Shown: in pieces, positions 48,003-58,781 of the stretch
Position numbering within the stretch: the first letter of the stretch is position 1
Layout: each line of letters begins with the position of its first letter
Origin: Duganella lactea
GTDB taxonomy: Bacteria > Pseudomonadota > Gammaproteobacteria > Burkholderiales > Burkholderiaceae_D
DNA: 64,000 nt
Assembly: GCF_009857505.1 (NCBI RefSeq)
Contig: NZ_WWCP01000001.1
Coordinates: forward strand, 310,001 to 374,000
Direction of reading: 5' to 3'
The notes under the pieces: generated by a model
Told to the model about the DNA's origin: nothing
The model's database searches: none
What the model saw: the letters and a program-made list of their open reading frames with translations, nothing else
Position numbers and translations under genes: made by a program

Positions 48003-49088
48003 ATGCCACAATTTGCTCCGCTCAAGAATGACACCTTCCTGCGCGCGTTGCTGCGCCAGCCCACCGACTACACTCCCGTGTGGCTGATGCGCCAGGCCGG
48101 AAGGTATTTGCCTGAATATCGCGCCACCCGCGCCAAGGCCGGTTCCTTCATGGGCCTGGCCACCAATCCGGACTACGCCACCGAAGTCACCATCCAGCCG
48201 CTGGACCGTTTTCCGCTGGACGCCGCCATCCTGTTCTCCGACATTCTGACGGTGCCGGACGCGATGGGCCTGGGCCTGCACTTTGTTGAAGGCGAAGGCC
48301 CGAAATTCGAGCGTCCGCTGAAAACCGAAGCCGACGTGATGGCGCTGCGCCAGCCGGAAGCCGGTTCGCTGGACTACGTGTTCAAGGCCGTGACCCAGAT
48401 CCGCACCGAGCTCAATGGCCGGGTGCCGCTGATCGGTTTCTCCGGCAGCCCTTGGACGCTGGCCTGCTATATGGTCGAAGGCGAAGGCTCGCGCGAATTC
48501 CACACCATCAAAAAGATGCTGTACAACCGCCCGGACCTGATGCACCGCATCCTGGAGATCAATGCCCAGTCCGTGGCCGAATACCTGAACGCGCAGATCG
48601 ACGCCGGCGCGCAAGCGGTGATGATCTTCGACTCGTGGGGCGGCGCGCTGGCCGATGGCGCTTATCAGGCGTTTTCGCTGAAATACATGCAGCAGGTGGT
48701 GTCGCTGCTGAAGCGTGAGAAGGACGGCGTGAAAATCCCGGCCATCGTCTTCACCAAGGGCGGCGGCCACTGGATCGAGCAGATCGCCGACATCGGCGCC
48801 GACGCGCTGGGCCTGGACTGGACCGCCAACCTGACCAAGGCGCGCCAGCTGGTCGGCCACAAGGTCGCGCTGCAGGGCAATCTGGACCCGGCGATCCTGT
48901 TCGCCAGCCCGGAACAGATCACCGCCGAAGTCCACAAGGTGCTGGACGCCTTCGGCAAGCCGGACGCCAATGGCGGTGGCCACGTGTTCAACCTGGGCCA
49001 CGGCATTTCGCAATTCACGCCGCCGGAAAACGTGGCCGCCATGGTCGAAGCCGTGCACAGCTACAGCAAGGTGCTGCGCGCTTCCTGA
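48003..49088 (+). CDS. hemE: Uroporphyrinogen decarboxylase
   Basis: A 361-residue enzyme that removes four carboxyl groups from uroporphyrinogen III to give coproporphyrinogen III in haem synthesis. Signature 1 is [16 protein letters not shown], and the catalytic Asp is in [35 protein letters not shown] and [17 protein letters not shown] are also characteristic. The start ATG 48003 gives [20 protein letters not shown], matching the family. Followed by a terminator at 49105-49136 and then the DnaA-box-rich gap. Confidence 0.96.
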   Translation: MPQFAPLKNDTFLRALLRQPTDYTPVWLMRQAGRYLPEYRATRAKAGSFMGLATNPDYATEVTIQPLDRFPLDAAILFSDILTVPDAMGLGLHFVEGEGPKFERPLKTEADVMALRQPEAGSLDYVFKAVTQIRTELNGRVPLIGFSGSPWTLACYMVEGEGSREFHTIKKMLYNRPDLMHRILEINAQSVAEYLNAQIDAGAQAVMIFDSWGGALADGAYQAFSLKYMQQVVSLLKREKDGVKIPAIVFTKGGGHWIEQIADIGADALGLDWTANLTKARQLVGHKVALQGNLDPAILFASPEQITAEVHKVLDAFGKPDANGGGHVFNLGHGISQFTPPENVAAMVEAVHSYSKVLRAS

Positions 49089-49104
49089 CCGCCGCCGCGA
49101 ACGA

Positions 49105-49136
49105 GGGCACGTTTCCTTCGGGAGCGTGCCCTTTTT
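49105..49136 (+). terminator. Rho-independent terminator after hemE
   Basis: GGGCACG (49105-49111) pairs with CGTGCCC (49125-49131) across a 13-nt loop and is followed by five T (49132-49136), 16 bp after the hemE stop. Confidence 0.88.
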
Positions 49137-49331
49137 CATTGGTGCGAACGGAGGACGCGATCCGACTTATGCACAATTTTTTTTGCTGCGGAAATAATAG
49201 GCATAGTGTTTTCGCTAGCCCTTGGATATATTTTAAATCATTGATTTGTAAGGGAAATCTTATGGACTTACAAGGCGATATTTAGCCAGCCGTAAACTTG
49301 CCGGCATAGTATGAACAGGTTTATTTCTTCA

Positions 49332-49365
49332 TTTTCCACAAAGTTATCCACAAAAACTGTGGACA
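49332..49365 (+). repeat. 34-bp DnaA-box module, copy A
   Basis: Contains TTTTCCACA, AAG, TTATCCACA, then an inverted TGTGGACA; TCCACA and TGTGGA form a dyad around AAAAC. It matches copy B at 49756-49789 at 31 of 34 positions. Confidence 0.8.
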
Positions 49366-49755
49366 AGAAATAAAATGACTTAGTAAACCGTGACTTAGCC
49401 TTAACATTGCTGTTTTGTCTTAAGATTATGTTGCGTCGCACGACACTCAGGCAAAAATAATACCTTTGCCAAGCCTGTTGCCAAACCGCAAAGCTGGATG
49501 CGCGCAGCAGTATAAAATTTGCTACCTTTGTGCCCTGCAATTTCCCCTGTTTGCGCGAAAAACTGCTTGATTTCGGGAAAAAAAACGGTCTAAATACTTC
49601 ACTTATGCACAGCTGGCGGACCGCGATGACGAATTTTCCGCCTCTGGGAAGCGTTTTCCAAGTTACTGATTTTAAAGAGAAAAAATTTTGAATTTTTGCC
49701 CGGTTCTCGACGATGCCGACTTGGATGTCACTGCTTTCCGGGGAATAAGATTCCA

Positions 49756-49789
49756 TTGTCCACAAAGTTATCCACAGAAACTGTGGATA
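49756..49789 (+). repeat. 34-bp DnaA-box module, copy B, next to priA
   Basis: Contains TTGTCCACA, AAG, TTATCCACA, then an inverted TGTGGATA. It ends 32 bp before the priA start codon, so bound DnaA would sit on or beside the priA promoter. It is the second copy of the module at 49332-49365, 424 bp downstream in the same orientation. Confidence 0.8.
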
Positions 49790-49821
49790 CATACAGCATC
49801 GATAAATTTGCAGGGTGCAGC

Positions 49822-51837
<2,016 letters not shown>

Positions 51838-51854
51838 CGTCGCACCCGCGGACG

Positions 51855-52742
51855 CTAGGGCAGCAGGTGGCGTTTGGCGGTCGCCACGATCTGCTCGGAC
51901 AGCGCGCGCGTGAACGGCGTATCCAGATTCCACGCATGCCAGTTCAGTGGCACATCGACGAAATGGCCGGGCGCCAGATCGACCAGCCGGTCATCATTGA
52001 GCGCCGCCGACACCAGCTGCCACGGCAGCAAACCATACGCCATGCTGCCGAACACGCATTCGGTGGTGGCCGCCGACAGCGGCAGCGTGTGATGCGGGTA
52101 GGCGCCGCGCAGCTCCAGCACCTGGTGCAGGAAGCCCGCCATCATGTCACGGTCGCTGACCACGGCCGGCGCCAGCCGCGCCGCCTCGATCACAAAACCA
52201 TCGCCGAACCAGTGATTGGCAAACGCCTTGGTCGCCACGCACACGTAGCGCATGCGGCCCAGCGGCGTCACCTGCGGGCCGTTGGCCTGCGTCTCGGACG
52301 GCCCGGCCGCCACGCAACCGAACACGCTGCCCTCGCGCACCAGGTGCAGCGCCATGTCGGTCGTCGCCTGTTGTACATGTAACTGGCAGCGCGGTGGCGA
52401 CAGCAGCGGTCGGAGTCCCTGCGGGAACCACGTCGCCAGGCTGGCCGCGTCCACCGCCAGCGCGATTTCCGGCATGCTGACCTGATTGCCCAGGTCGATA
52501 TCCAGCGCCGCCTCCATCAGCTTGACGTTGCGGTGATGGGACACCAGCCGCTGGCCCAGTCCGGTCGGCACGGCCGGCTGGCCGCGCACGATCAGCAGGC
52601 GGCCGGTCGCGTCCTCCAGCGCCTTGATGCGCTGGGACACGGCCGATTGGCTGATGCCCAGCGCCGTGGCGGCCTTTTCAAAGCTGCCCTGGCTGACCAC
52701 CGCGTCCAGCACCAGCAGCGCCCGATAATCCAGACTATCCAT
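51855..52742 (-). CDS. argP: LysR family regulator ArgP (IciA type)
   Basis: A 295-residue LysR regulator. The winged helix is LDYRALLVLDAVVSQGSFEK with AATALGISQSAVSQRIKALE, and the effector domain has LAVDAASLATWFPQGLRPLL and PALVVSD-like VVSDRDMMAGFLHQV stretches that follow the E. coli ArgP pattern. ArgP activates arginine/lysine export and other genes, and was first described as IciA, a protein that binds origin 13-mers. Here it is convergent with priA and divergent from a flavin disulfide reductase gene, not from argO. A T-N11-A dyad lies over its start. Confidence 0.85.
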   Translation of the reverse strand: MDSLDYRALLVLDAVVSQGSFEKAATALGISQSAVSQRIKALEDATGRLLIVRGQPAVPTGLGQRLVSHHRNVKLMEAALDIDLGNQVSMPEIALAVDAASLATWFPQGLRPLLSPPRCQLHVQQATTDMALHLVREGSVFGCVAAGPSETQANGPQVTPLGRMRYVCVATKAFANHWFGDGFVIEAARLAPAVVSDRDMMAGFLHQVLELRGAYPHHTLPLSAATTECVFGSMAYGLLPWQLVSAALNDDRLVDLAPGHFVDVPLNWHAWNLDTPFTRALSEQIVATAKRHLLP

Positions 52743-52755
52743 AAGTCAAACTTAT
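52741..52755. promoter_or_regulatory. LysR-type dyad ATAAGT-CAA-ACTTAT at the argP start
   Basis: Perfect 6-bp arms around CAA give the T-N11-A pattern recognised by LysR regulators. It overlaps the first bases of argP and lies in the 97-bp, AT-rich divergent region shared with the gene at 52840, so it could control both. Confidence 0.6.
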
Positions 52756-52839
52756 AAAAATTAAAAACGATAAGCAATACTAATACCGATTTGCTTGGAA
52801 GTAAAACATGATCGGCAATCAGGAGTAGACTTATTCCCC

Positions 52840-54282
52840 ATGAAAATCATCCGCACTGAAGTCGCCGTCATCGGCGCAGGCACCGCCGGCATGACCGGCT
52901 ATCGCGCCGCCAAGGCCGGCGGCAAGCGCACCCTGCTCATCGAGAGCAATGTCTACGGCACCACCTGCGCGCGGGTCGGCTGCATGCCGAGCAAGCTGCT
53001 CATTTCGGCGGCGGACGCGGCGCACATGCTGCAGGCGGCGTCCGGCTTCGGCGTTCACGCCGGGGAGGTGCGCATCGACGGCATGGCGGTGATGGCGCGC
53101 GTGCGCAGCGAGCGCGACCGCTTTGTCGGCTTCGTGGTCGAGAGCGTCGATGGCTATCCGGCCGAGGACAAGCTCCACGGCCACGCCCGCTTCCTGAGCC
53201 CAACCCAGTTGCAGATCGACGCGCACACGCTGGTGGAGGCGGAGCGCTTCGTCATCGCCACCGGCTCGACGCCGATCGTGCCGGACGAGTGGCGCGCGGC
53301 CGGTGAGCGCGTCATCAGCAGCGACGCGGTGTTTGACTGGGACGATCTGCCAGCGTCGGTGGCGGTGGCCGGCACCGGCGTGATCGGGCTGGAGCTGGGC
53401 CAGGCGCTGCACCGGCTGGGCGTGCGCGTGACCATTTTCGGCCGTGGCGGCAGCGTGGCGCAACTGAGCGACCCGGCCGTGCTGGACGTGGCCCGCAGCG
53501 CCCTGCTGGAAGAACTGGACGTGCGTTTCAAGACCAAGGTGGTCAACGTGGCGCCGCAGGGCGACGGCCTGGCCGTCACCAGCGAGGACGCCAACGGCGA
53601 CCAGCACACCGAACATTTCAGCTATCTGCTTTCAGCCGTCGGCCGCCGCCCGAATGTGCACCAGCTGGGGCTGGAAAACACCGGCTTGAAGCGCGACCAC
53701 CACGGCATTCCTGTCTATGACAAGCAGACCATGCAGTGCGGCGACTCCGCCATCTTCATCGCCGGTGACGCCAACGACGAGCGTCCGCAACTGCCGGAAG
53801 CGGCCGACCATGGCCGCATCGCCGGCGAGAACGCGGCGCGCTATCCGGACGTCAAGCCGGGCCTGCGTCGCACGCCGCTGGCCATCACCTTCAGCGAGCC
53901 GCAGATCGCCACCATGGGCAGTGGCTACAGCGCATTGTGCGTCACGCACGCCGGCCGCTTCGCGGTGGGCCAGGTGTCGTTCCACAACCAGGGCCGCAGC
54001 CGCGTGATGCTGCAAAACAAAGGCATGCTGCGCGTCTACGCCGAGTACCATACCGGCCGCTTCCTCGGCGCCGAGATGATCGGCCCGCGCGCGGAAAACA
54101 TCGGCCATCTGCTGGCCTGGGCGGTGCAGGCCGGGCTGACGGTGGAGGCGATGCTGGACATGCCGTTCTACCATCCGGTGGTGGAGGAAGGCGTGCGCAC
54201 CGCGCTGCGCGACCTGGCGCACCATCTGGAAAACGCGCCGGCGCACGACGGTCCTTGCGTCGATTGCACGCCCGCGCCATAG
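52840..54282 (+). CDS. Dihydrolipoyl dehydrogenase-like flavin disulfide reductase
   Basis: A 480-residue FAD/NAD(P) disulfide oxidoreductase. The FAD site is VAVIGAGTAGMTGYRAA, the redox pair Cys43/Cys48 lies in TTCARVGCMPSK, the NAD site is VAVAGTGVIGLELGQAL, and FAD also contacts AIFIAGDAND. The C-terminal dimer domain carries the base His in FYHPVVEEGV. It is called dihydrolipoyl dehydrogenase by family, but no 2-oxoacid dehydrogenase subunits are nearby and the GGTCLNVGC form of the redox motif is altered, so the real partner may differ. Divergent from argP. Confidence 0.82.
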   Translation: MKIIRTEVAVIGAGTAGMTGYRAAKAGGKRTLLIESNVYGTTCARVGCMPSKLLISAADAAHMLQAASGFGVHAGEVRIDGMAVMARVRSERDRFVGFVVESVDGYPAEDKLHGHARFLSPTQLQIDAHTLVEAERFVIATGSTPIVPDEWRAAGERVISSDAVFDWDDLPASVAVAGTGVIGLELGQALHRLGVRVTIFGRGGSVAQLSDPAVLDVARSALLEELDVRFKTKVVNVAPQGDGLAVTSEDANGDQHTEHFSYLLSAVGRRPNVHQLGLENTGLKRDHHGIPVYDKQTMQCGDSAIFIAGDANDERPQLPEAADHGRIAGENAARYPDVKPGLRRTPLAITFSEPQIATMGSGYSALCVTHAGRFAVGQVSFHNQGRSRVMLQNKGMLRVYAEYHTGRFLGAEMIGPRAENIGHLLAWAVQAGLTVEAMLDMPFYHPVVEEGVRTALRDLAHHLENAPAHDGPCVDCTPAP

Positions 54283-54354
54283 ATTGTTATTGGCAAGTCA
54301 ACGATACAAAAAAAGTCACGCGGCGCCGCGTCAAAAGCCGTATGCTTCGGCCCC

Positions 54355-55488
54355 ATGAACATACGTAAAGTGACCGCGGCGGATTTAAAGTTGGGCATGC
54401 TGCTGCCGTGGGATGTGTACGGCGAGAATGGCGCTGTGCTGGTTCGCAAGGGACACATGATCGCCGGCGCCAACCAGATCGCCTATCTGATCGAGCGCGG
54501 CGTGGTGGAGGACGGCGCGCCGGCCGAAGCGGCGGCGGAACCGCCGTCGGCGCTGCGCAAGCTGAACGGCGCCAGTGTTGAACTGCACACGCTGCTGCAG
54601 GCGGTGTCGCAGGGCGTCGCGCCGGCCGATGTGGTCCGCAGACTGGACGACATCGCGCTGATGGTGCACGCCGCCATCGACATCAACCCCGACGTCGCCA
54701 CCGCTAGCGTGCTGCACAACCAGCAGGCCGCGCCCTACGCGGCGCGCCACAGCGTCGATACGGCGGTGATCGCGGTGCTGCTGGCGCGCGCCCGCCAGCG
54801 TTCGCGCAACGACGTCATGACCGTCACGCTGGCCGCGCTGACGATGAATCTCGGCATGCTGGCGCATCACCAGCGCTGGCATGACAGCGCCGAGCCGCTG
54901 GAGCGGGACGACCGCGCCCGCATGCTGGCGCACCCGGAACGCAGCGTGCACCTGCTGCGCCAGGCCGGCGTCAACGACGAGGCCTGGCTGCAATGCGTGC
55001 TGCACCATCACGAAAACGAGGACGGCAGCGGCTACCCGCAGGGCAAGGTCGGCGCGCAGATTCCCTTGCTGTCCAAGCTGGTGGCGCTGGCCGACCGCTA
55101 TTGCGCGCGGGTCGCCGCGCGCGGCTACCTGCCGGCCATGACACCCAACGGCGCCTTGCGCGACATGCTGCTCGAAGCGCGCACCACGCTCGACACCCAT
55201 CTGGTGTCGCTGCTGATTCGGGAACTGGGGATTTATCCGGTCGGCGCCTGGGTGCGCCTGATCAACGGCGAGGTGGGCGTGGTGTCGCGCCGTGGCCTGC
55301 AATCGACCACGCCGCATGTGGAGGCGGTGCTCGGCCCGCGCGGCGCGCCGCTGGCGGTGTTCCAGCAACGCGATACCCGCAACGCGCTGTACGTCATCCG
55401 CGAGGTGCTGACCAATGCCCAGGTGGCCGCGCTGGACGTCCCGCCGCTGCGCATGGCGCAGGTGTGGGGGCGGGCCGCCGAGGCATAG
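54355..55488 (+). CDS. HD-GYP domain protein with a degenerate HD pair
   Basis: A 377-residue protein with a small N-terminal domain (AADLKLGMLLPWDVYGENGA, as in many HD-GYP proteins) and a C-terminal HD-GYP fold. The GYP part is intact (LHHHENEDGSGYPQG), as are the leading His of AARHSVDTAV and the Asp of LVALADRYCAR. The core HDIGK motif, however, reads MNLGM (LAALTMNLGMLAHH), so two metal ligands and the Lys are gone. True HD-GYP enzymes hydrolyse c-di-GMP; this one is more likely a binding or scaffold protein. The last 90 residues are a separate beta-rich region. Confidence 0.8.
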   Translation: MNIRKVTAADLKLGMLLPWDVYGENGAVLVRKGHMIAGANQIAYLIERGVVEDGAPAEAAAEPPSALRKLNGASVELHTLLQAVSQGVAPADVVRRLDDIALMVHAAIDINPDVATASVLHNQQAAPYAARHSVDTAVIAVLLARARQRSRNDVMTVTLAALTMNLGMLAHHQRWHDSAEPLERDDRARMLAHPERSVHLLRQAGVNDEAWLQCVLHHHENEDGSGYPQGKVGAQIPLLSKLVALADRYCARVAARGYLPAMTPNGALRDMLLEARTTLDTHLVSLLIRELGIYPVGAWVRLINGEVGVVSRRGLQSTTPHVEAVLGPRGAPLAVFQQRDTRNALYVIREVLTNAQVAALDVPPLRMAQVWGRAAEA

Positions 55489-55494
55489 CCTGGC

Positions 55495-55977
55495 TTAATT
55501 GAGCATCGCGTCGAGACGGCCCTGCTGGGCCAGCTCGCGCAGCATGCCGATGGTGTCGATGTCCGACTCGACGTAGGCGGAGCGGCGGAACTCGTCGTAC
55601 ATGGCGTTGGCCTGGTCGGTGGCGGTGTCGTGGCTGTCTTCGTACTGGAAGCGCACGAACAGCGTGTTCTCGCTCGGCTGCTCGATGGTCATGGTCAGGC
55701 TGGACTCGGCGATGTCCTGCTGCGCCGCCACGCGGTAGCGCACCTGGCGCAGCGGTTCCAGTTCCACCTGGTCCTCGACCACCAGCTCGCCGTAGCGCAG
55801 GCGGCGGCGGAAGCCGTTGCCGGTGCGCTGGTCGATGATGGCCTCGTCCAGATGCGGCACAAACAGCTTGGGCGATTCGGCGCGCAGCACCAGGCCGGCC
55901 CAGACTTGCTTGACGCTCAGCGCATCGATCAGCGGGTTCAGTGGGTCGTTGACTTCGATTAAGTGTTCAAATTTCAT
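55495..55977 (-). CDS. SRPBCC family protein (AtaL/DUF1857-like)
   Basis: A 160-residue START-like helix-grip protein. It begins KFEHLIEVNDPLNPLIDALS and has VWAGLVLRAESPKLFVPHLD, ELVVEDQVELEPLRQVRYRV and FVRFQYEDSHDT, which resemble the AtaL-type SRPBCC subgroup. Such proteins bind small hydrophobic ligands; the ligand is unknown. The ATG at 55977 is used because earlier codons give a Pro-rich stretch without family match. Its stop lies 6 bp from the convergent HD-GYP gene. Confidence 0.75.
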   Translation of the reverse strand: MKFEHLIEVNDPLNPLIDALSVKQVWAGLVLRAESPKLFVPHLDEAIIDQRTGNGFRRRLRYGELVVEDQVELEPLRQVRYRVAAQQDIAESSLTMTIEQPSENTLFVRFQYEDSHDTATDQANAMYDEFRRSAYVESDIDTIGMLRELAQQGRLDAMLN

Positions 55978-56122
55978 GATTGCAACCAGTGTAAGGTGGG
56001 GCGGCGGCCCCGGTTTGCGCATGTTAGCGTATTGTCAGCCACACACCATGCGACAGATCAGTGGCGGCCGCCGCGACTGATACAATGTGGGGCTGTTTGT
56101 CTGTTTTCCTAGCCCTCGCCCC

Positions 56123-58192
56123 ATGTCCACCAACGTTCCCGTTTTCGGCCTTAATTTGCCTCAGAGCCAGGCTGTGACCTACCTGGACGGCCCGTGCCTG
56201 GTGCTGGCCGGCGCCGGCTCGGGCAAAACGCGCGTCATCACGCAGAAGATCGCCCACCTGATCGAGGACCGCGGCTACGATCCGCGCACCATCGCCGCGT
56301 TGACCTTCACCAACAAGGCGGCGCTGGAGATGCAGGAGCGGATCGCCAAACTGCTCAAGCAACCGAAACAAGCCAAGCAACTGACGGTGTCGACCTTCCA
56401 CTCGCTGGGGGTGAAGATCCTGCGCCAGGAGGCGCACGGCGTCGGCCTCAAGGACCGCTTCTCGATCATGGACGCCGACGATTGCGGCTCGCTGGTCCAG
56501 GACATGGCGCTGACCACCGACAAGCAGGTGGTGCGGCGCATCCAGACCGCTATTTCGCTGTGGAAGAACGGCCTGGTCGATCCGCTGGCCGCGCTGAATC
56601 AGGCCAAGGACGAGGACGAGGCGCAGTCGGCGCGCGTCTACGCCAGCTATGTGGCGACGCTGTCGGCCTACCAGGCGGTGGATTTCGACGACCTGATCCG
56701 GCTGCCGGTGGAGCTGTTCCGCAACAACGATCCGATCCGCGACAAGTGGCAGCGCCGCCTGCGTTATCTGCTGATGGACGAGTACCAGGACACCAACACC
56801 TGCCAGTACGAGCTGGTCAAGCTGCTGGTGACCGGCGTCGGCAAGAAACCGATGTTCACCGCCGTGGGCGACGACGATCAGGCGATCTACGCCTGGCGCG
56901 GCGCCTCGGTGGAAAACCTGAAGACGCTGCAGACCGACTTTCCCGACCTGCAGGTGATCAAGCTGGAGCAGAACTACCGCTCCACCACCCGCATTCTGCA
57001 GGCGGCCAACGCGGTGATCGGCAACAATCCCAAGCTGTTCGAGAAATCGTTGTGGTCGGAGCACGGCCTGGGCGAGCCGATCCAGGTGACCTCGATGCCG
57101 ACCGACGACGCCGAGGCCGACCAGGTGGCGATGCTGATTTCGGTCGACCATTTCACGCGCAAGAACAAGTGGTCCGATTACGCCATCCTGTATCGCGGCA
57201 ACCACCAGGCGCGGATCATCGAGCAGGCCTTGCGCAAGGAGCGCATCCCGTACACCATTTCCGGCGGCCAGTCGTTCTTCGACAAGGCGGAGATCAAGGA
57301 CATCATCAGCTATCTGCGCTTGCTGGCCAACACCGACGACGACCCGGCCTTCATCCGCGCGGTGACCACGCCGCGTCGCGGCGTCGGCCAGTCGACCATG
57401 GAAACGCTGGGCACCTTCTCCGGCCAGTGGCAATGCTCGCTGTTCGAGGCGGTGTTCAAGGGCGGTATCGAGGGCCTGCTGCCGGACCGCCAACTGAACC
57501 CGCTGCGCGACTTCTGCAATTTCATCAACAACCTGGAGGCGCGCGCCAGCCGTCCCGGCCCGTCCGGCAGCGGCGACAACGCCGCGCAGGTGCTCGATGA
57601 CCTGCTGGAGGCGATTAATTATGAAAACTATTTATACGATATGTTCGACGAGCGCGCGGCCCAGAGCAAGTGGCAGAACGTGCTGGAATTCGTCAACTGG
57701 CTGAAGGATCGCGGCCGTGGCGGCAAGGACCGCGACGGCGAGGAAAAGAACGTGCTGGAGCTGACCCAGATGGTGGCGCTGATGTCAATGCTGGAGGGCC
57801 AGGACGAAGACCCGGACGCGGTGCGCATGTCGACGCTGCACGCGTCGAAGGGGCTGGAGTATCCGCATGTGTTCCTGGTCGGCTGCGAGGAGGGCATCCT
57901 GCCGCACAAGGGCGACGCCGACGCGCCGGCCGAGTCGATCGCCGCGCGGGTGCAGGAGGAGCGGCGCTTGATGTACGTCGGCATCACGCGCGCGCAGCGC
58001 ACGCTGCACATCACCTGGTGCAAGAAGCGCAAGCGCGCGGGCGAGCAGGTGCATTGCGACCCGTCGCGCTTTATCAAGGAAATGAAGCTCGACGAGGGCA
58101 CCGCGGTGCCGCTGGAGTCCGAGGTGCTGACGCCGAAGGAACGGCTGGCGCGCATGAAGGAGCTGCTGGCCACGCCCAAGCCCACCGCCTAG
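56123..58192 (+). CDS. rep: ATP-dependent DNA helicase Rep (UvrD family)
   Basis: A 689-residue superfamily 1A 3'-to-5' helicase that helps forks pass protein blocks. Motif I is LVLAGAGSGKTRVITQKIAH, Ia TFTNKAALEMQERI, II YLLMDEYQDTNTCQYEL, III VGDDDQAIYAWRGASVENL, IV LEQNYRSTTRILQAAN, V STLHASKGLEYPHVFLVGCE and VI RLMYVGITRAQ. Length and the ISGGQSFFDKAEIKDIISYL segment fit Rep better than UvrD. The start is MSTNVPVFGLNLPQSQAV. Confidence 0.92.
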   Translation: MSTNVPVFGLNLPQSQAVTYLDGPCLVLAGAGSGKTRVITQKIAHLIEDRGYDPRTIAALTFTNKAALEMQERIAKLLKQPKQAKQLTVSTFHSLGVKILRQEAHGVGLKDRFSIMDADDCGSLVQDMALTTDKQVVRRIQTAISLWKNGLVDPLAALNQAKDEDEAQSARVYASYVATLSAYQAVDFDDLIRLPVELFRNNDPIRDKWQRRLRYLLMDEYQDTNTCQYELVKLLVTGVGKKPMFTAVGDDDQAIYAWRGASVENLKTLQTDFPDLQVIKLEQNYRSTTRILQAANAVIGNNPKLFEKSLWSEHGLGEPIQVTSMPTDDAEADQVAMLISVDHFTRKNKWSDYAILYRGNHQARIIEQALRKERIPYTISGGQSFFDKAEIKDIISYLRLLANTDDDPAFIRAVTTPRRGVGQSTMETLGTFSGQWQCSLFEAVFKGGIEGLLPDRQLNPLRDFCNFINNLEARASRPGPSGSGDNAAQVLDDLLEAINYENYLYDMFDERAAQSKWQNVLEFVNWLKDRGRGGKDRDGEEKNVLELTQMVALMSMLEGQDEDPDAVRMSTLHASKGLEYPHVFLVGCEEGILPHKGDADAPAESIAARVQEERRLMYVGITRAQRTLHITWCKKRKRAGEQVHCDPSRFIKEMKLDEGTAVPLESEVLTPKERLARMKELLATPKPTA

Positions 58193-58308
58193 CAAGCTGC
58201 TAGTGTTGCGGAAAAGTAGCGCCGCCGGTTTTCCGTTGCCGTTCGAGATGCGTGTTGATTGCCGCCGGGATACTATAAGCCGACACGAACGTCCGAATGG
58301 AGAGAGAC

Positions 58309-58764
58309 ATGCACCAGACACGCGCCCTGTTTGCCGCCGCCGTTTTCGCCTGTGCGTTGCCGCTGCATGCGGCCAATGGCGGCGCCAGCCGCGCCGACGC
58401 CGAGGCCATGGTCAAGAAAGCCGTGACGCATATCAAGAGCGGCGGCGAGGCCAAGGCCTATGCCGATTTTACCGGCAAGGCGGCGCAATTCATCGACCGC
58501 GACCTGTACATCGTGGTGTACAAGCTGGACGGCACCGTGCTGGCGCATGGCAGCAATCCCAAAATGGTCGGCAAGAATCTGATCGAGCTGAAAGACATCG
58601 ACGGCAAGGCCTTCGTCAAGGAGCGCATGGACATGGCCAAGTCGAAGAGCAGCTTCTGGCAGGACTATAAATTCACCAATCCCGAAAACAAGAAGATCGA
58701 GCCCAAGCAGATGTACTGCGAAAAGCTCAGCGATACCGTGGTGTGCGGCGGCATCTATCTGTAA
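58309..58764 (+). CDS. Secreted single Cache-domain protein
   Basis: A 151-residue protein. The signal peptide [20 protein letters not shown] ends near ANG. The rest is one Cache-type sensing domain: [40 protein letters not shown], then [20 protein letters not shown] and a terminal strand VVCGGIYL. Start ATG 58309 has GGAGAGA before it; the ATG at 58297 is less well placed. It has no signalling output of its own, and a chemoreceptor gene begins 17 bp downstream, so it may be a soluble sensor or ligand-binding partner. Confidence 0.8.
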   Translation: MHQTRALFAAAVFACALPLHAANGGASRADAEAMVKKAVTHIKSGGEAKAYADFTGKAAQFIDRDLYIVVYKLDGTVLAHGSNPKMVGKNLIELKDIDGKAFVKERMDMAKSKSSFWQDYKFTNPENKKIEPKQMYCEKLSDTVVCGGIYL

Positions 58765-58781
58765 CCCCACGGCGACGCAGC

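Larger units (their letters stand above)
49137..49821. other. AT-rich gap with a DnaA-box cluster (candidate origin or DnaA-control region)
   Basis: About 685 bp without a credible gene, strikingly AT-rich against its GC-rich neighbours. Five 9-mers fit the DnaA-box pattern TTWTNCACA, all in the same orientation: 49167-49175, 49332-49340, 49344-49352, 49603-49611 and 49768-49776; two of these are the perfect TTATCCACA. Near matches are at 49756-49764 and, inverted, 49358-49366 and 49782-49790. AT-rich tracts that could unwind lie near 49224-49252 and 49671-49698. The gap also holds the priA promoter. No dnaA, dnaN, mnmG or parAB gene is in the window, so origin function is only a hypothesis. 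Confidence 0.7.
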
